Part shown: in pieces, positions 44,478 through 51,628 of the stretch
Layout: the number at the start of each line of letters is the position of its first letter
Position numbering within the stretch: position 1 is the stretch's first letter
The notes under the pieces: model-generated
The model's database searches: none
Told to the model about the DNA's origin: nothing
The model's input: only the letters and a program-made list of their open reading frames with translations
NCBI GenBank assembly: GCA_949282255.1
Contig: CASDPA010000030.1
Location: forward strand, 1 to 51,628
From: an uncultured Spirochaetales bacterium
Lineage (GTDB): Bacteria > Spirochaetota > Spirochaetia > Sphaerochaetales > Sphaerochaetaceae
Reading direction: 5' to 3'
DNA: 51,628 nucleotides
Position numbers and translations under genes: made by a program

Positions 44478-45443
44478 GTGACAAAAAGGGAACTGGTTCT
44501 CAATACATTGAAAGGGGAGGTTGCGGATATTGTTCCAACCTCGTTTTCGCTTCATTTTCCTCCTGAAAAGAAATATGGCCAGGCTTCTGTAGAGGCGCAT
44601 CTGGACTTTTTCAAGAAAACCGATACGGACATCATCAAGATAATGAATGAAAATCTTTATCCGTCCTGTCCGTCTTTGTTTTGCGCTTCAGATCTTAGCC
44701 GGGTAAAGGCTTTCGGCAGGGATGCTGGATTCATACAGGCTGAAACTGATCTTGTGAAGGCTGTTTTGGATAAGGCAGACCCATCGGCGTTCTCCGTTTG
44801 TACCATTCAGGGTGCATGTGCATCGTTCGTACATATATTCCGACCTCAATACCAGGCATTAAGCGATATAAGAGCTCTTCATAAAAAGTTCTATAAGGAA
44901 AATAAGAATGCAGTTCTGGATGCAATCAAGCGGATTTCCGAAACCCAATGCCTGATGGTTGAAAGCGTTTTGGATGCTGGATGCGACGGAATATACTATG
45001 CTGCCTTGGGAGGAGAGGCCAGCCTTTTTTCACGTGAGGAATTCGAAGAGGTGCAGGCTCCTTTTGATAAGCAGATAATGGAGATTGCAAAAAAACGTGG
45101 GAAAACTGTCATTTTGCATATGTGCAAGAGCGATCTTGATATTGGCAGATTCTCATCTTATGCCCCGTACTGCGACGTCGTTAATTGGGGAGTGTATGAA
45201 AATTCCATTTCTTTGGACGAGGGGGCGCAGGTATTTCCTGATAAGGTGTTAATGGGAGGTCTAGCCAATCGTACAGGCCTTCTTGTGGATGGTTCTGCAG
45301 AGGATATACGTCGGCAGGTGCATTCCATCAGAAGAAATATGGCTGGAAAACGGTTCATCTTGGGTGCCGATTGCACATTGGCGACAAATCAGGATATTTC
45401 AAAGGTTAAAGCTGCCGTTGATGCGGCAAGAGATAAAATCTGA
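44478..45443 (+). CDS. Uroporphyrinogen-decarboxylase-family (MtaA/CmuA-like) protein
   Basis: 321 residues, TIM-barrel of the URO-D superfamily. It starts MTKRELVLNTLKGE, typical for members that act as cobalamin- or thiol-dependent methyltransferases. A metal-ligand-like HMCKSD lies in the position of the zinc-binding HxC motif, and GGLANRT precedes the C-terminal ILGADCTLATN. No corrinoid protein is encoded nearby, so methyltransferase function is unproven; true haem biosynthesis is less likely given the context. GTG start with GAGGTG upstream. Confidence 0.72.
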   Translation: MTKRELVLNTLKGEVADIVPTSFSLHFPPEKKYGQASVEAHLDFFKKTDTDIIKIMNENLYPSCPSLFCASDLSRVKAFGRDAGFIQAETDLVKAVLDKADPSAFSVCTIQGACASFVHIFRPQYQALSDIRALHKKFYKENKNAVLDAIKRISETQCLMVESVLDAGCDGIYYAALGGEASLFSREEFEEVQAPFDKQIMEIAKKRGKTVILHMCKSDLDIGRFSSYAPYCDVVNWGVYENSISLDEGAQVFPDKVLMGGLANRTGLLVDGSAEDIRRQVHSIRRNMAGKRFILGADCTLATNQDISKVKAAVDAARDKI

Positions 45444-45459
45444 CAAAAGGAGAGAGCAT

Positions 45460-47037
45460 ATGAAAAAAGGGTTGTGTTTTATTCTGATCCTATGTCTGGT
45501 CGGCTTTGGAGTGTTTGCAAATGGTTCAAAGGAGGCTTCTGATAAAGGGGATGATGGACTTGTGACAATTACGATGTGGCATAATCCGGCAATCGTGGAA
45601 GCCGGTGCGCCTCCTGAAGATTGGTTTGTATACGATGTGATAAGGGATGAACTTGGAATAGATCTGCAGTTGTCGCTTCTGCCCTCATCGGCTACAGATA
45701 GGGATATGAAAATGAATGCAGCAGGAGCTTCCAACTCGCTTCCTGATCTGATGAGCCTCAGCAGGCCTGTCATGGTGAAGCTTGCCCAGCAGGGGCTTTT
45801 GGCACCGGTTGACGATATGTTTGCCATGATGCCTGATCGCACAGCAAAAATGTATACGCAGGATTCATTGAATTATGCCACGGTGAACGGGCATGTATAT
45901 GGTTTTGTCGCTTCTACCGGTGATATCAAGAAAAACGAAGGTGTTCTGATAAGAAAGGATTGGCTTGACAACCTTGGTTTGGAAATTCCAGTGACACTTG
46001 AAGATTATATGAATGTCATGAGGGCTTTCACTTATGATGATCCTGATGGAAATGGCAAAGATGATACCTACGGCTATGGATGTTTTATTGAGATAACTTC
46101 TTCTGAAGAGGGACTTGGAAGACGTTTGGATCCTTTCTTTGGTGCTTTCGGATGTGCTGGAACTTGGGATCTATCTAAGGATAGTCCTGGTCTGAATGTC
46201 CTCAAGCCGGAATATTATGACGCATTGCAGTATATCATACAGATGCAAAAGGAAGGGGTGATTGATCCCAATTGGCTTGCCTATAAGAAGGATGATTTTA
46301 AGGCGGCTTGGAAGCAGGGCAGATTCGGTATCATGCGTGAGCAGCATGCATCCTATGCAGCCGAGTCAAATTATGCGCCTTTCGACAGCAATTTCCCTGA
46401 TGGCGAATGGATAGTCATCAATCCTCCTGTCGGTCCTGATGGAAAAAGCGCTGTAGGCGTATATACCAATGTCAACACTGGAGTAACGGCAGTTTCCGCA
46501 AGAGCTGCGAAAGAAGGAAAACTGGAAAAGATTGCTGAGCTTCTTGAGTGGATGTCTGGTCCCGGATACTACATGATAGGTTGGGGAGAGGAAGGAGTTA
46601 ACTTTATTCTTGATGAGAATGGTGTGCCGCAGACAGATAATCTTCCGGATCCTTCCAAGGCTTTCACAAAACCTGAGATGCAGCCATACCAGCAGCTGAA
46701 AGGGCTTGCCTTCTATTGGGGAGAAGCCGAGCTTATTTCTAGGTATCCGACATATGTGACTGCTGTTTCTCACAAAACAATGTCAGCTTTGGATACTTTG
46801 AGGGAAATGCAGGAATGCCCATGGATAAAGCAGGTGGGCGTAGATCTTCTTCCGCTGATCACAGGGGATCTTCAGAGATATTATGAACAATCATTAGCAG
46901 AGTTTGTTTCCGGCAACAAGGAGCTTACTCCTGAAAGCTGGGCCGCTTTCATCGATCAGTTTAATGCTCTTGGCGGAAAAGCTATCGAAGATGAGGGCAT
47001 CGCGCTTGCGAAAGAACTTAGTCTTTTGACTGACTGA
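45460..47037 (+). CDS. Family 1 extracellular solute-binding protein
   Basis: 525 residues. The signal peptide ends near VFA-NGSKEA without a lipobox Cys. The mature protein resembles large LipO/YtcQ or AlgQ2-type oligosaccharide-binding proteins, with the calcium-loop-like DDPDGNGKDDTYGYG. No permease or ATPase gene lies beside it, so it must share a transporter encoded elsewhere. The start was chosen at ATG 45460, after AAAGGAGAG. It is flanked by the URO-D gene 16 bases upstream and the peptidase 13 bases downstream. Confidence 0.82.
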   Translation: MKKGLCFILILCLVGFGVFANGSKEASDKGDDGLVTITMWHNPAIVEAGAPPEDWFVYDVIRDELGIDLQLSLLPSSATDRDMKMNAAGASNSLPDLMSLSRPVMVKLAQQGLLAPVDDMFAMMPDRTAKMYTQDSLNYATVNGHVYGFVASTGDIKKNEGVLIRKDWLDNLGLEIPVTLEDYMNVMRAFTYDDPDGNGKDDTYGYGCFIEITSSEEGLGRRLDPFFGAFGCAGTWDLSKDSPGLNVLKPEYYDALQYIIQMQKEGVIDPNWLAYKKDDFKAAWKQGRFGIMREQHASYAAESNYAPFDSNFPDGEWIVINPPVGPDGKSAVGVYTNVNTGVTAVSARAAKEGKLEKIAELLEWMSGPGYYMIGWGEEGVNFILDENGVPQTDNLPDPSKAFTKPEMQPYQQLKGLAFYWGEAELISRYPTYVTAVSHKTMSALDTLREMQECPWIKQVGVDLLPLITGDLQRYYEQSLAEFVSGNKELTPESWAAFIDQFNALGGKAIEDEGIALAKELSLLTD

Positions 47038-47050
47038 TTGGAGGTGGGAT

Positions 47051-48400
47051 GTGCGATACGAAAAATGGTGGGAAGACCACTTCGATGAATATTTCAAGGT
47101 GCTGTCGGATTATGTTTCAATCAAAAGTATCGCAATCCCTTCTGCTGATATCGATAAGCCGTTCGGGGCTGAATGCCGCCGCATGCTTGATCATATGCAT
47201 CGGGTTATGCAGGATTACGGGCTAGATGCCAGGATTTATAATTCTGTATTTGCCGAGGGACGTATAAAAGGCTCTGGGAAAAACAGCAAGACAGTTGCGG
47301 TGGTATGTCATGGTGATGTCGTACCGGCAGAAAACGGATGGGAAAAAGATCCGTTCACGCTTTATCGTAAGGATGATCATCTGGTGGGCCGTGGAACGAC
47401 TGATAACAAAGGGGCGGCTGTCGCCGTCCTGTTTTCTTTGAGATGCCTTTTGGAAAACGGCTGGAGGCCGAAAAATGATTTTGTGCTGAGAATCGGGTGT
47501 GCCGAAGAAATCGGAATGAAGGATGTCCCGTTGGCGTATGACATGCCTCCAGCGGATTTTACACTTGTTCCAGATTCTGGATTTCCTATAGCTTTTGGCG
47601 AGAAGGGAAGTGTTAAGGCCTCCTTTTCTCTCGATTGGGATTCAGAAATCACTATTGAAGGTGGTAACGGTACGTCAGTTATAGGGTTGGCATATGCGAA
47701 AAATTGTGCCGCAGCTTCTTTTGTGTTCCCCGATGGAATAAGGTTGGAAAACGGCGTATTGTCAGCCAAGGGGATTCAACGTCATCCTGCTATGCCAGAA
47801 GGAGGCAAAGATGCTTCTGTCATGCTGCTGGAATATCTTTTGTCTGAAAATTTGGTCACCGATCCTTCAAGCCGCAAATCTGCTAATACAGTATGCCGTC
47901 TTTTCTCCACATTCTACGGGGAAGGGCTCGGCCTTGCATGCTCTGATGAGATGTCCGGGCCTCTTACGGCAGTGCTTACCAGCATAAAGGCGGAAAATGG
48001 AAAACTGAAAGGGACGCTGAGCATCAGATTTCCTGTTTCATGCGATGCCTCCCATATTGAGGATAAACTGAAAAAGGTCCTTTCATCCTGTCATATCGAT
48101 TCATTTTCTTCCGGCTATATGAGGCCCATGTCGCCTCAGCTGGAAAAATTGAATGAGATATCCTGCCGTATGTATGGATGTTCAAAGCCTGCTTATATTA
48201 TGGCTGGAGGAACTTATGCACGGATGTTTCCTGGTGCTGTGGCTTATGGCATGGGCAGTCCGCTTGGCAATATCGCTCCTCCTTTTCCTAAGGGAGAGGG
48301 GCGGGCACATCAGAAGAACGAATCCGTTCATATAGAGAGAATGAAAAAAGGTTTTCTGATTTATGCTGAGGCCCTTGCCTGGCTTGATGATAATCTTTGA
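47051..48400 (+). CDS. M20-family metallopeptidase (Sapep/PepV-like)
   Basis: 449 residues, a di-zinc amidohydrolase. Ligands are visible: His87 and Asp89 in VCHGDVVP, bridging Asp118 in GRGTTDNKG, catalytic Glu152 and ligand Glu153 in CAEEIG, an Asp in VPDSGFP, and a final His in KNESVHIERM. The long insertion domain matches dipeptidases of the Sapep type. No signal peptide, so cytoplasmic. GTG start with GGAGGTGG upstream. It probably cleaves a compound imported with the binding protein; that is inference. Confidence 0.88.
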   Translation: MRYEKWWEDHFDEYFKVLSDYVSIKSIAIPSADIDKPFGAECRRMLDHMHRVMQDYGLDARIYNSVFAEGRIKGSGKNSKTVAVVCHGDVVPAENGWEKDPFTLYRKDDHLVGRGTTDNKGAAVAVLFSLRCLLENGWRPKNDFVLRIGCAEEIGMKDVPLAYDMPPADFTLVPDSGFPIAFGEKGSVKASFSLDWDSEITIEGGNGTSVIGLAYAKNCAAASFVFPDGIRLENGVLSAKGIQRHPAMPEGGKDASVMLLEYLLSENLVTDPSSRKSANTVCRLFSTFYGEGLGLACSDEMSGPLTAVLTSIKAENGKLKGTLSIRFPVSCDASHIEDKLKKVLSSCHIDSFSSGYMRPMSPQLEKLNEISCRMYGCSKPAYIMAGGTYARMFPGAVAYGMGSPLGNIAPPFPKGEGRAHQKNESVHIERMKKGFLIYAEALAWLDDNL

Positions 48401-48479
48401 TGTTTTTCTCATTCCGTTTTTTTTCCTATGGAATAAAAAATCCATATGGAGGATAATCTTTTCTTGGAGAATCTGTTCT

Positions 48480-49130
48480 ATGGTTATTGGAAAAGGGAAT
48501 AATGGCAAGACATTGAAGTCTGCAATTTATAAAGCTATGCTGAATGACATACTCACCGGGGTATACCGGCCAGAACAGCCGTTTACGGAAAAAGAGCTGG
48601 TAAGCAAGTTCAATGTCTCAAAATCTCCAATTCGGGAAGCTCTTATAGAATTGATCAATGAAGGGATGATACGGGCTATTCCGAGATATGGATATGAGGT
48701 TCTCCGAATACGTTCTTCCCAGGTCGAACAGGCAAAGCAGACACGCCAAGTACTTGAGTGTGGAGCGTTTGACATGTATTTCGATAGGATAACCAAAGAC
48801 AAAATCGATTTTCTTTATTCCATTATCAATGAGGCAAAAGGTAAGGAACATGATATTTTGGAGCATTGGGATGGAAATAGCTGTTTTCACCTGGCGTTGA
48901 TGGATTGCTACTGCAATGATTATCTATCCTCAATGTTGTCTTCTGTTTTGAATCTTATGAAAATTGCATATGTCCAATACCAGTATGACAAGTGGAAAAA
49001 TTTCCATTTTAAAGGAGATTCGCATACTCATTCCGATTTGCTTGGAAAGATTTCCTCCGGCGATAAAAATGAGGCCATACGTCTTTTGCGGATGGATATA
49101 GAAAGTTTTGGCATTGGAGTGCTGGATTAA
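48480..49130 (+). CDS. GntR-family regulator, FCD subfamily
   Basis: 216 residues. Winged helix with YRPEQPFTEKELVSKFNVSK and SPIREALIELINEGMI, then an all-helical FCD effector domain (CFHLALMD, HTHSDLL metal-type histidines). It closes the URO-D/SBP/M20 cluster and probably regulates it. The ATG at 48480 has GGAGA upstream; longer in-frame starts overlap the peptidase gene. Confidence 0.85.
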   Translation: MVIGKGNNGKTLKSAIYKAMLNDILTGVYRPEQPFTEKELVSKFNVSKSPIREALIELINEGMIRAIPRYGYEVLRIRSSQVEQAKQTRQVLECGAFDMYFDRITKDKIDFLYSIINEAKGKEHDILEHWDGNSCFHLALMDCYCNDYLSSMLSSVLNLMKIAYVQYQYDKWKNFHFKGDSHTHSDLLGKISSGDKNEAIRLLRMDIESFGIGVLD

Positions 49131-49204
49131 AAGAGAGAATAACAATTTCACCCGCTTTTTGGATATGTTCCTTAAAGAGCTTATTGCATTGTATTCTTAG
49201 TATT

Positions 49205-50092
49205 TTATTGCTCTTTAGATAATTCTGCCAAAGCAAGTCTTATAAAGGCCTGCAATATCCTATTTCCGGCGGCTTTCTTTGTATAAACACCGAAGGACAG
49301 CTCCTTCATGTCCCGTATCGGTATAACCGAAAGCCCAAACGATTTTGGAATGAATATCCTTGGCTGGATTGAAATACCAAATCCTGCTTTGACCAAAACA
49401 AGGGCATCTGCGACATGGTCGCAATAATACAAATCTGAAATTGGACGGTCCTCGGACAATTGGACCTGGGCGACCGCCATTTCCGAAGAAAGCACGGCAG
49501 GGTTGTATAGGACTAGTTTGTAAGGATCCATCTCTTCTGCAGAGATTGCCTCATGTTTTGCCAAAGGATGATCGTTTGTGCATATGCAGCAAAGCTCTGT
49601 CCGTATCAGCTCGTGATAAGCGATAAGCTGCCTTTGAGCCAGAACTTCCCTCAATCCCAACGCTATATCGATTGCTCCGTCCTCAAGCTTTGGAAAAACC
49701 ATTCCCCTAGGCATCTGGCGCAGGGAAGGATGTATGTTTGGGAAAAGCATCCTCATCCCGCTTAACACCGGTTCAAGAAGTATTGTCTGGGCCAGATCGT
49801 TGCATCCGATGTTGAATGTGAGCATTTCCACCGTATCAGGATCCGCGAATTTCGCCTTTGCCCGCTCTGATATCCGGAAAATGCTTCTTGCATCATCAAG
49901 AAACGCTTGTCCTTCCATGGTCAGCTCCACCTTGCGTGTCGAACGGTTGAACAGCTTTACGCCCAATTCCGCCTCAAGGCTCTGTATCTGATGGGTGACT
50001 GCCGGCTGAGACAAGTTCAGATGCTCGGAAGCCCTTGCGAAGTTCAGATAGTTTGCAACGGTGAGAAAGCATTCGATCTGTACGGTATTCAT
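49205..50092 (-). CDS. LysR-family transcriptional regulator
   Basis: 295 residues, full length. The helix-turn-helix NFARASEHLNLSQPAVTHQIQ (in part) is followed by LEAELGVKLFNRSTRKVELT and a periplasmic-binding-like effector domain. Divergent from the GPH transporter gene, so it probably controls it. The ATG at 50092 has GGGGA seven bases upstream. Confidence 0.9.
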   Translation of the reverse strand: MNTVQIECFLTVANYLNFARASEHLNLSQPAVTHQIQSLEAELGVKLFNRSTRKVELTMEGQAFLDDARSIFRISERAKAKFADPDTVEMLTFNIGCNDLAQTILLEPVLSGMRMLFPNIHPSLRQMPRGMVFPKLEDGAIDIALGLREVLAQRQLIAYHELIRTELCCICTNDHPLAKHEAISAEEMDPYKLVLYNPAVLSSEMAVAQVQLSEDRPISDLYYCDHVADALVLVKAGFGISIQPRIFIPKSFGLSVIPIRDMKELSFGVYTKKAAGNRILQAFIRLALAELSKEQ

Positions 50093-50393
50093 AAGCATTC
50101 CCCGAATTATTAATTCACTTTTTTTATTAATGATAACTTTTTTAGAATTCACATTCAATTGGGATTGCGGTAGATTAACAAAAGTAGCGGATTGTTTTTA
50201 GCAGGTCGGTTCTTGAAACGATAAAGTGTATGGCGGCATTTTCCCCTTGCTGGTTTGGATTTAGTCCGTTTTTATGAAAATGGCGGATTACATTTGGTTT
50301 TGCCACTGTTATTTTTTGTGGATTTCCTTATGGAATGGAATTTACCTGCTTCGGCATTCGTGTATCATATGAATCAAAGAAGGAGAAATTCTG
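50093..50393. promoter_or_regulatory. Divergent promoter region, lysR and GPH transporter
   Basis: 301 bases without a gene. A candidate rightward promoter has TTTACC near 50341 and TATCAT near 50363. A/T-rich inverted sequence near 50105-50140 could be a LysR-binding site. Nothing else is seen. Confidence 0.35.
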
Positions 50394-51536
50394 ATGAGTG
50401 AAAAGGCTTTATTGAAGAAACCTTTCGGCATGTCCGACAAGATCGGATACATGTTCGGTGATTTTGGCAACGACTTTACATTCATGCTTTCATCCATGTT
50501 CATGATGAAGTTCTATACCGATGTGATGGGTGTCGCTCCCGGAATCGTTGGACTTTTGATGATGATGGCCCGGTTTGTGGATGCCGTCACCGATGTTACG
50601 ATGGGGCAGATTGTCGACAGGTCCAAACCCACTAAGGATGGCAAGTTCAAACCCTGGATCAGGAGGATGTGCGGACCTTTGGCGATATCCGCATTCCTGA
50701 TTTTCCAATCAGCTTTTGCCGGTGCCGCAATGGCCTTCAAGATTTTCTGGATGTTCTTTACCTATCTTCTCTGGGGATCGATCTTCTATACCTCGGTCAA
50801 TATTCCTTATGGATCCATGGCCTCTGCAATCACTTCCGATCCCGATGAGAGAGTCCAGCTTTCCACATTCAGAAGCATCGGCGCCAGCCTTGCAAGCCTT
50901 GTGATCGGAACCGGTACTCCGATGATAGCATATGTCGTGGTCGATGGTACGACACAGCTTGATGGAACAAGGATGACCGTGATAGCAGGCATCTTCGCAA
51001 TCTGTGGATGCATCTGCCACCTTCTTTGCTTCAAGCTTTGTACTGAACGGGTTGAAATCCCCCAGAACACCTCTAAGCTCCAGGTTGGAAAGATGCTCAA
51101 GAGCCTCGTCACCAACAGGGCGCTTTTGGGAATCATATTGGCTGCAATAATGCTTCTTCTCGGCATGCTCGGTATGAGCGGCATGGCTCCGTACGTGTTC
51201 CCGACATATTATGGCAATGCGGGTGCCCAATCGGCATCTTCTTTCCTTTCCAGCCTGGTATCCATGCTTATCTGCGCACCTCTGGCTGCACGTTTTGCAA
51301 AGAAGATCGGAAAAAAGGAAATTGCTTTCATCGGAAGCCTTGCTTCGACTGCAATTTGGATTTTGTGCCTCATCACACGGCCAAACAACGCATATGTGTA
51401 TGTGGCATACTATACGGCAGCCTATACTGCTTTGGGATTTTTCAATTACATCGTATGGGCGATGATAACCGATGTCATCGATGATGCAGAGGTCAAGCAC
51501 AATGTGCGTGAGGATGGAACGATCTACTCCGTTTAT
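50394..51536 (+). pseudogene. GPH-family sugar/cation symporter, interrupted at the 3' side
   Basis: About 381 family-like residues. Twelve-helix glycoside-pentoside-hexuronide type: an N-terminus with KIGYMFGDFGNDF, MGQIVDRS between helices 2 and 3, NIPYGSMASAIT, and EDGTIYSVY near the tenth helix. After Tyr381 the reading frame continues without stop to the window edge but no longer resembles the family (KSARRLHPF), and the DNA becomes an element-like hairpin. The last two helices are thus displaced or lost. The family includes glucuronide carriers, which would suit the uidA-eda-kdgK genes, but specificity is unproven. Strong GGAG site before the ATG. Confidence 0.7.
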
Positions 51537-51628
51537 CAAAAATCGGCAAGAAGACTCCATCCTTTTCAGGGTGGAGATGAATTGCCGAATATATTGGAAA
51601 AATCAAGTAATTATGTTATAATGAATTA
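51537..51628 (+). mobile_element. Left end of an IS605-type element, partial
   Basis: Begins right after GTTTAT in the transporter gene. A nested hairpin has outer arms CGGCAA (51544-51549) and TTGCCG (51582-51587) and inner arms CTCCATCC/GGGTGGAG around TTTTCA. A strong promoter follows: TTGGAA (51594-51599), 17 bases, TATAAT (51617-51622), firing rightward off the window. This is the layout of an IS200/IS605-type left end with its own promoter. Confidence 0.45.

Overview
The window looks like a chromosomal contig from an anaerobic, probably host-associated spirochaete (Spirochaetota). That assignment is an inference from three things: large fibronectin-type-III (FN3) lipoproteins with spirochaete-like lipoboxes, the co-linear housekeeping block mnmE-mnmG-rsmG-ftsK, and abundant saccharide genes. 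No rRNA or tRNA gene was recognised. Both ends of the window appear to lie in insertion-sequence ends, so the contig may simply stop at repeated elements.

Layout. 1-110: right-end-like sequence of a TnpB-type element. 276-7352: four-gene cassette of two multi-FN3 lipoproteins, a small lipoprotein and a predicted outer-membrane protein. 7408-8967 (minus): efp preceded by a broken epmA. 9061-16205: mnmE, mnmG, rsmG and ftsK, tightly packed. 16295-23528: class IV aminotransferase, DEAD-box helicase, acyltransferase, a complete ECF vitamin-type transporter (fused double ATPase, EcfT, S component) and guaA. The last residues of guaA are not family-like. 23529-27000: accessory island with two different Fic proteins, an ArsR-type regulator, a truncated small ORF and a cas-less type I-C-like CRISPR remnant with degenerate outlying repeats.

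27109-32689: glucuronide use. It holds a beta-glucuronidase, an alpha/beta hydrolase, KDPG aldolase, a KDG-kinase-like sugar kinase and an IclR regulator, with a strong palindromic operator in front of eda. 32712-33111 (minus): decayed GH51 arabinofuranosidase. 33185-34204 (minus): galE. 34730-35724 (minus): truncated TolC-family gene and a coiled-coil exported protein. 35846-37769: complete IS200/IS605-type element with tnpA, tnpB and a zinc-ribbon passenger gene. 38136-40756: two-gene amino-acid ABC transporter with an unusual architecture. 40864-44340: MoxR/DUF58/membrane-protein operon. 44478-49130: uroporphyrinogen-decarboxylase-like protein, extracellular solute-binding protein, M20 peptidase and GntR regulator. 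49205-50092 (minus): LysR. 50394-51536: GPH-family sugar transporter cut by another element.

The observations most worth following up are: (1) the ABC pair in which the ATPase carries a degenerate GHKL-like tail and the solute-binding lobes of the permease fusion are in swapped order; (2) the CRISPR-like repeats whose hairpin stems change with compensating substitutions; (3) the tandem operators in front of the second fic gene; (4) the IS605-type element carrying a zinc-ribbon gene translationally coupled to tnpA; (5) epmA that has lost exactly its conserved ELAN-type motif. All family names come from reading the sequence; no database search was run.
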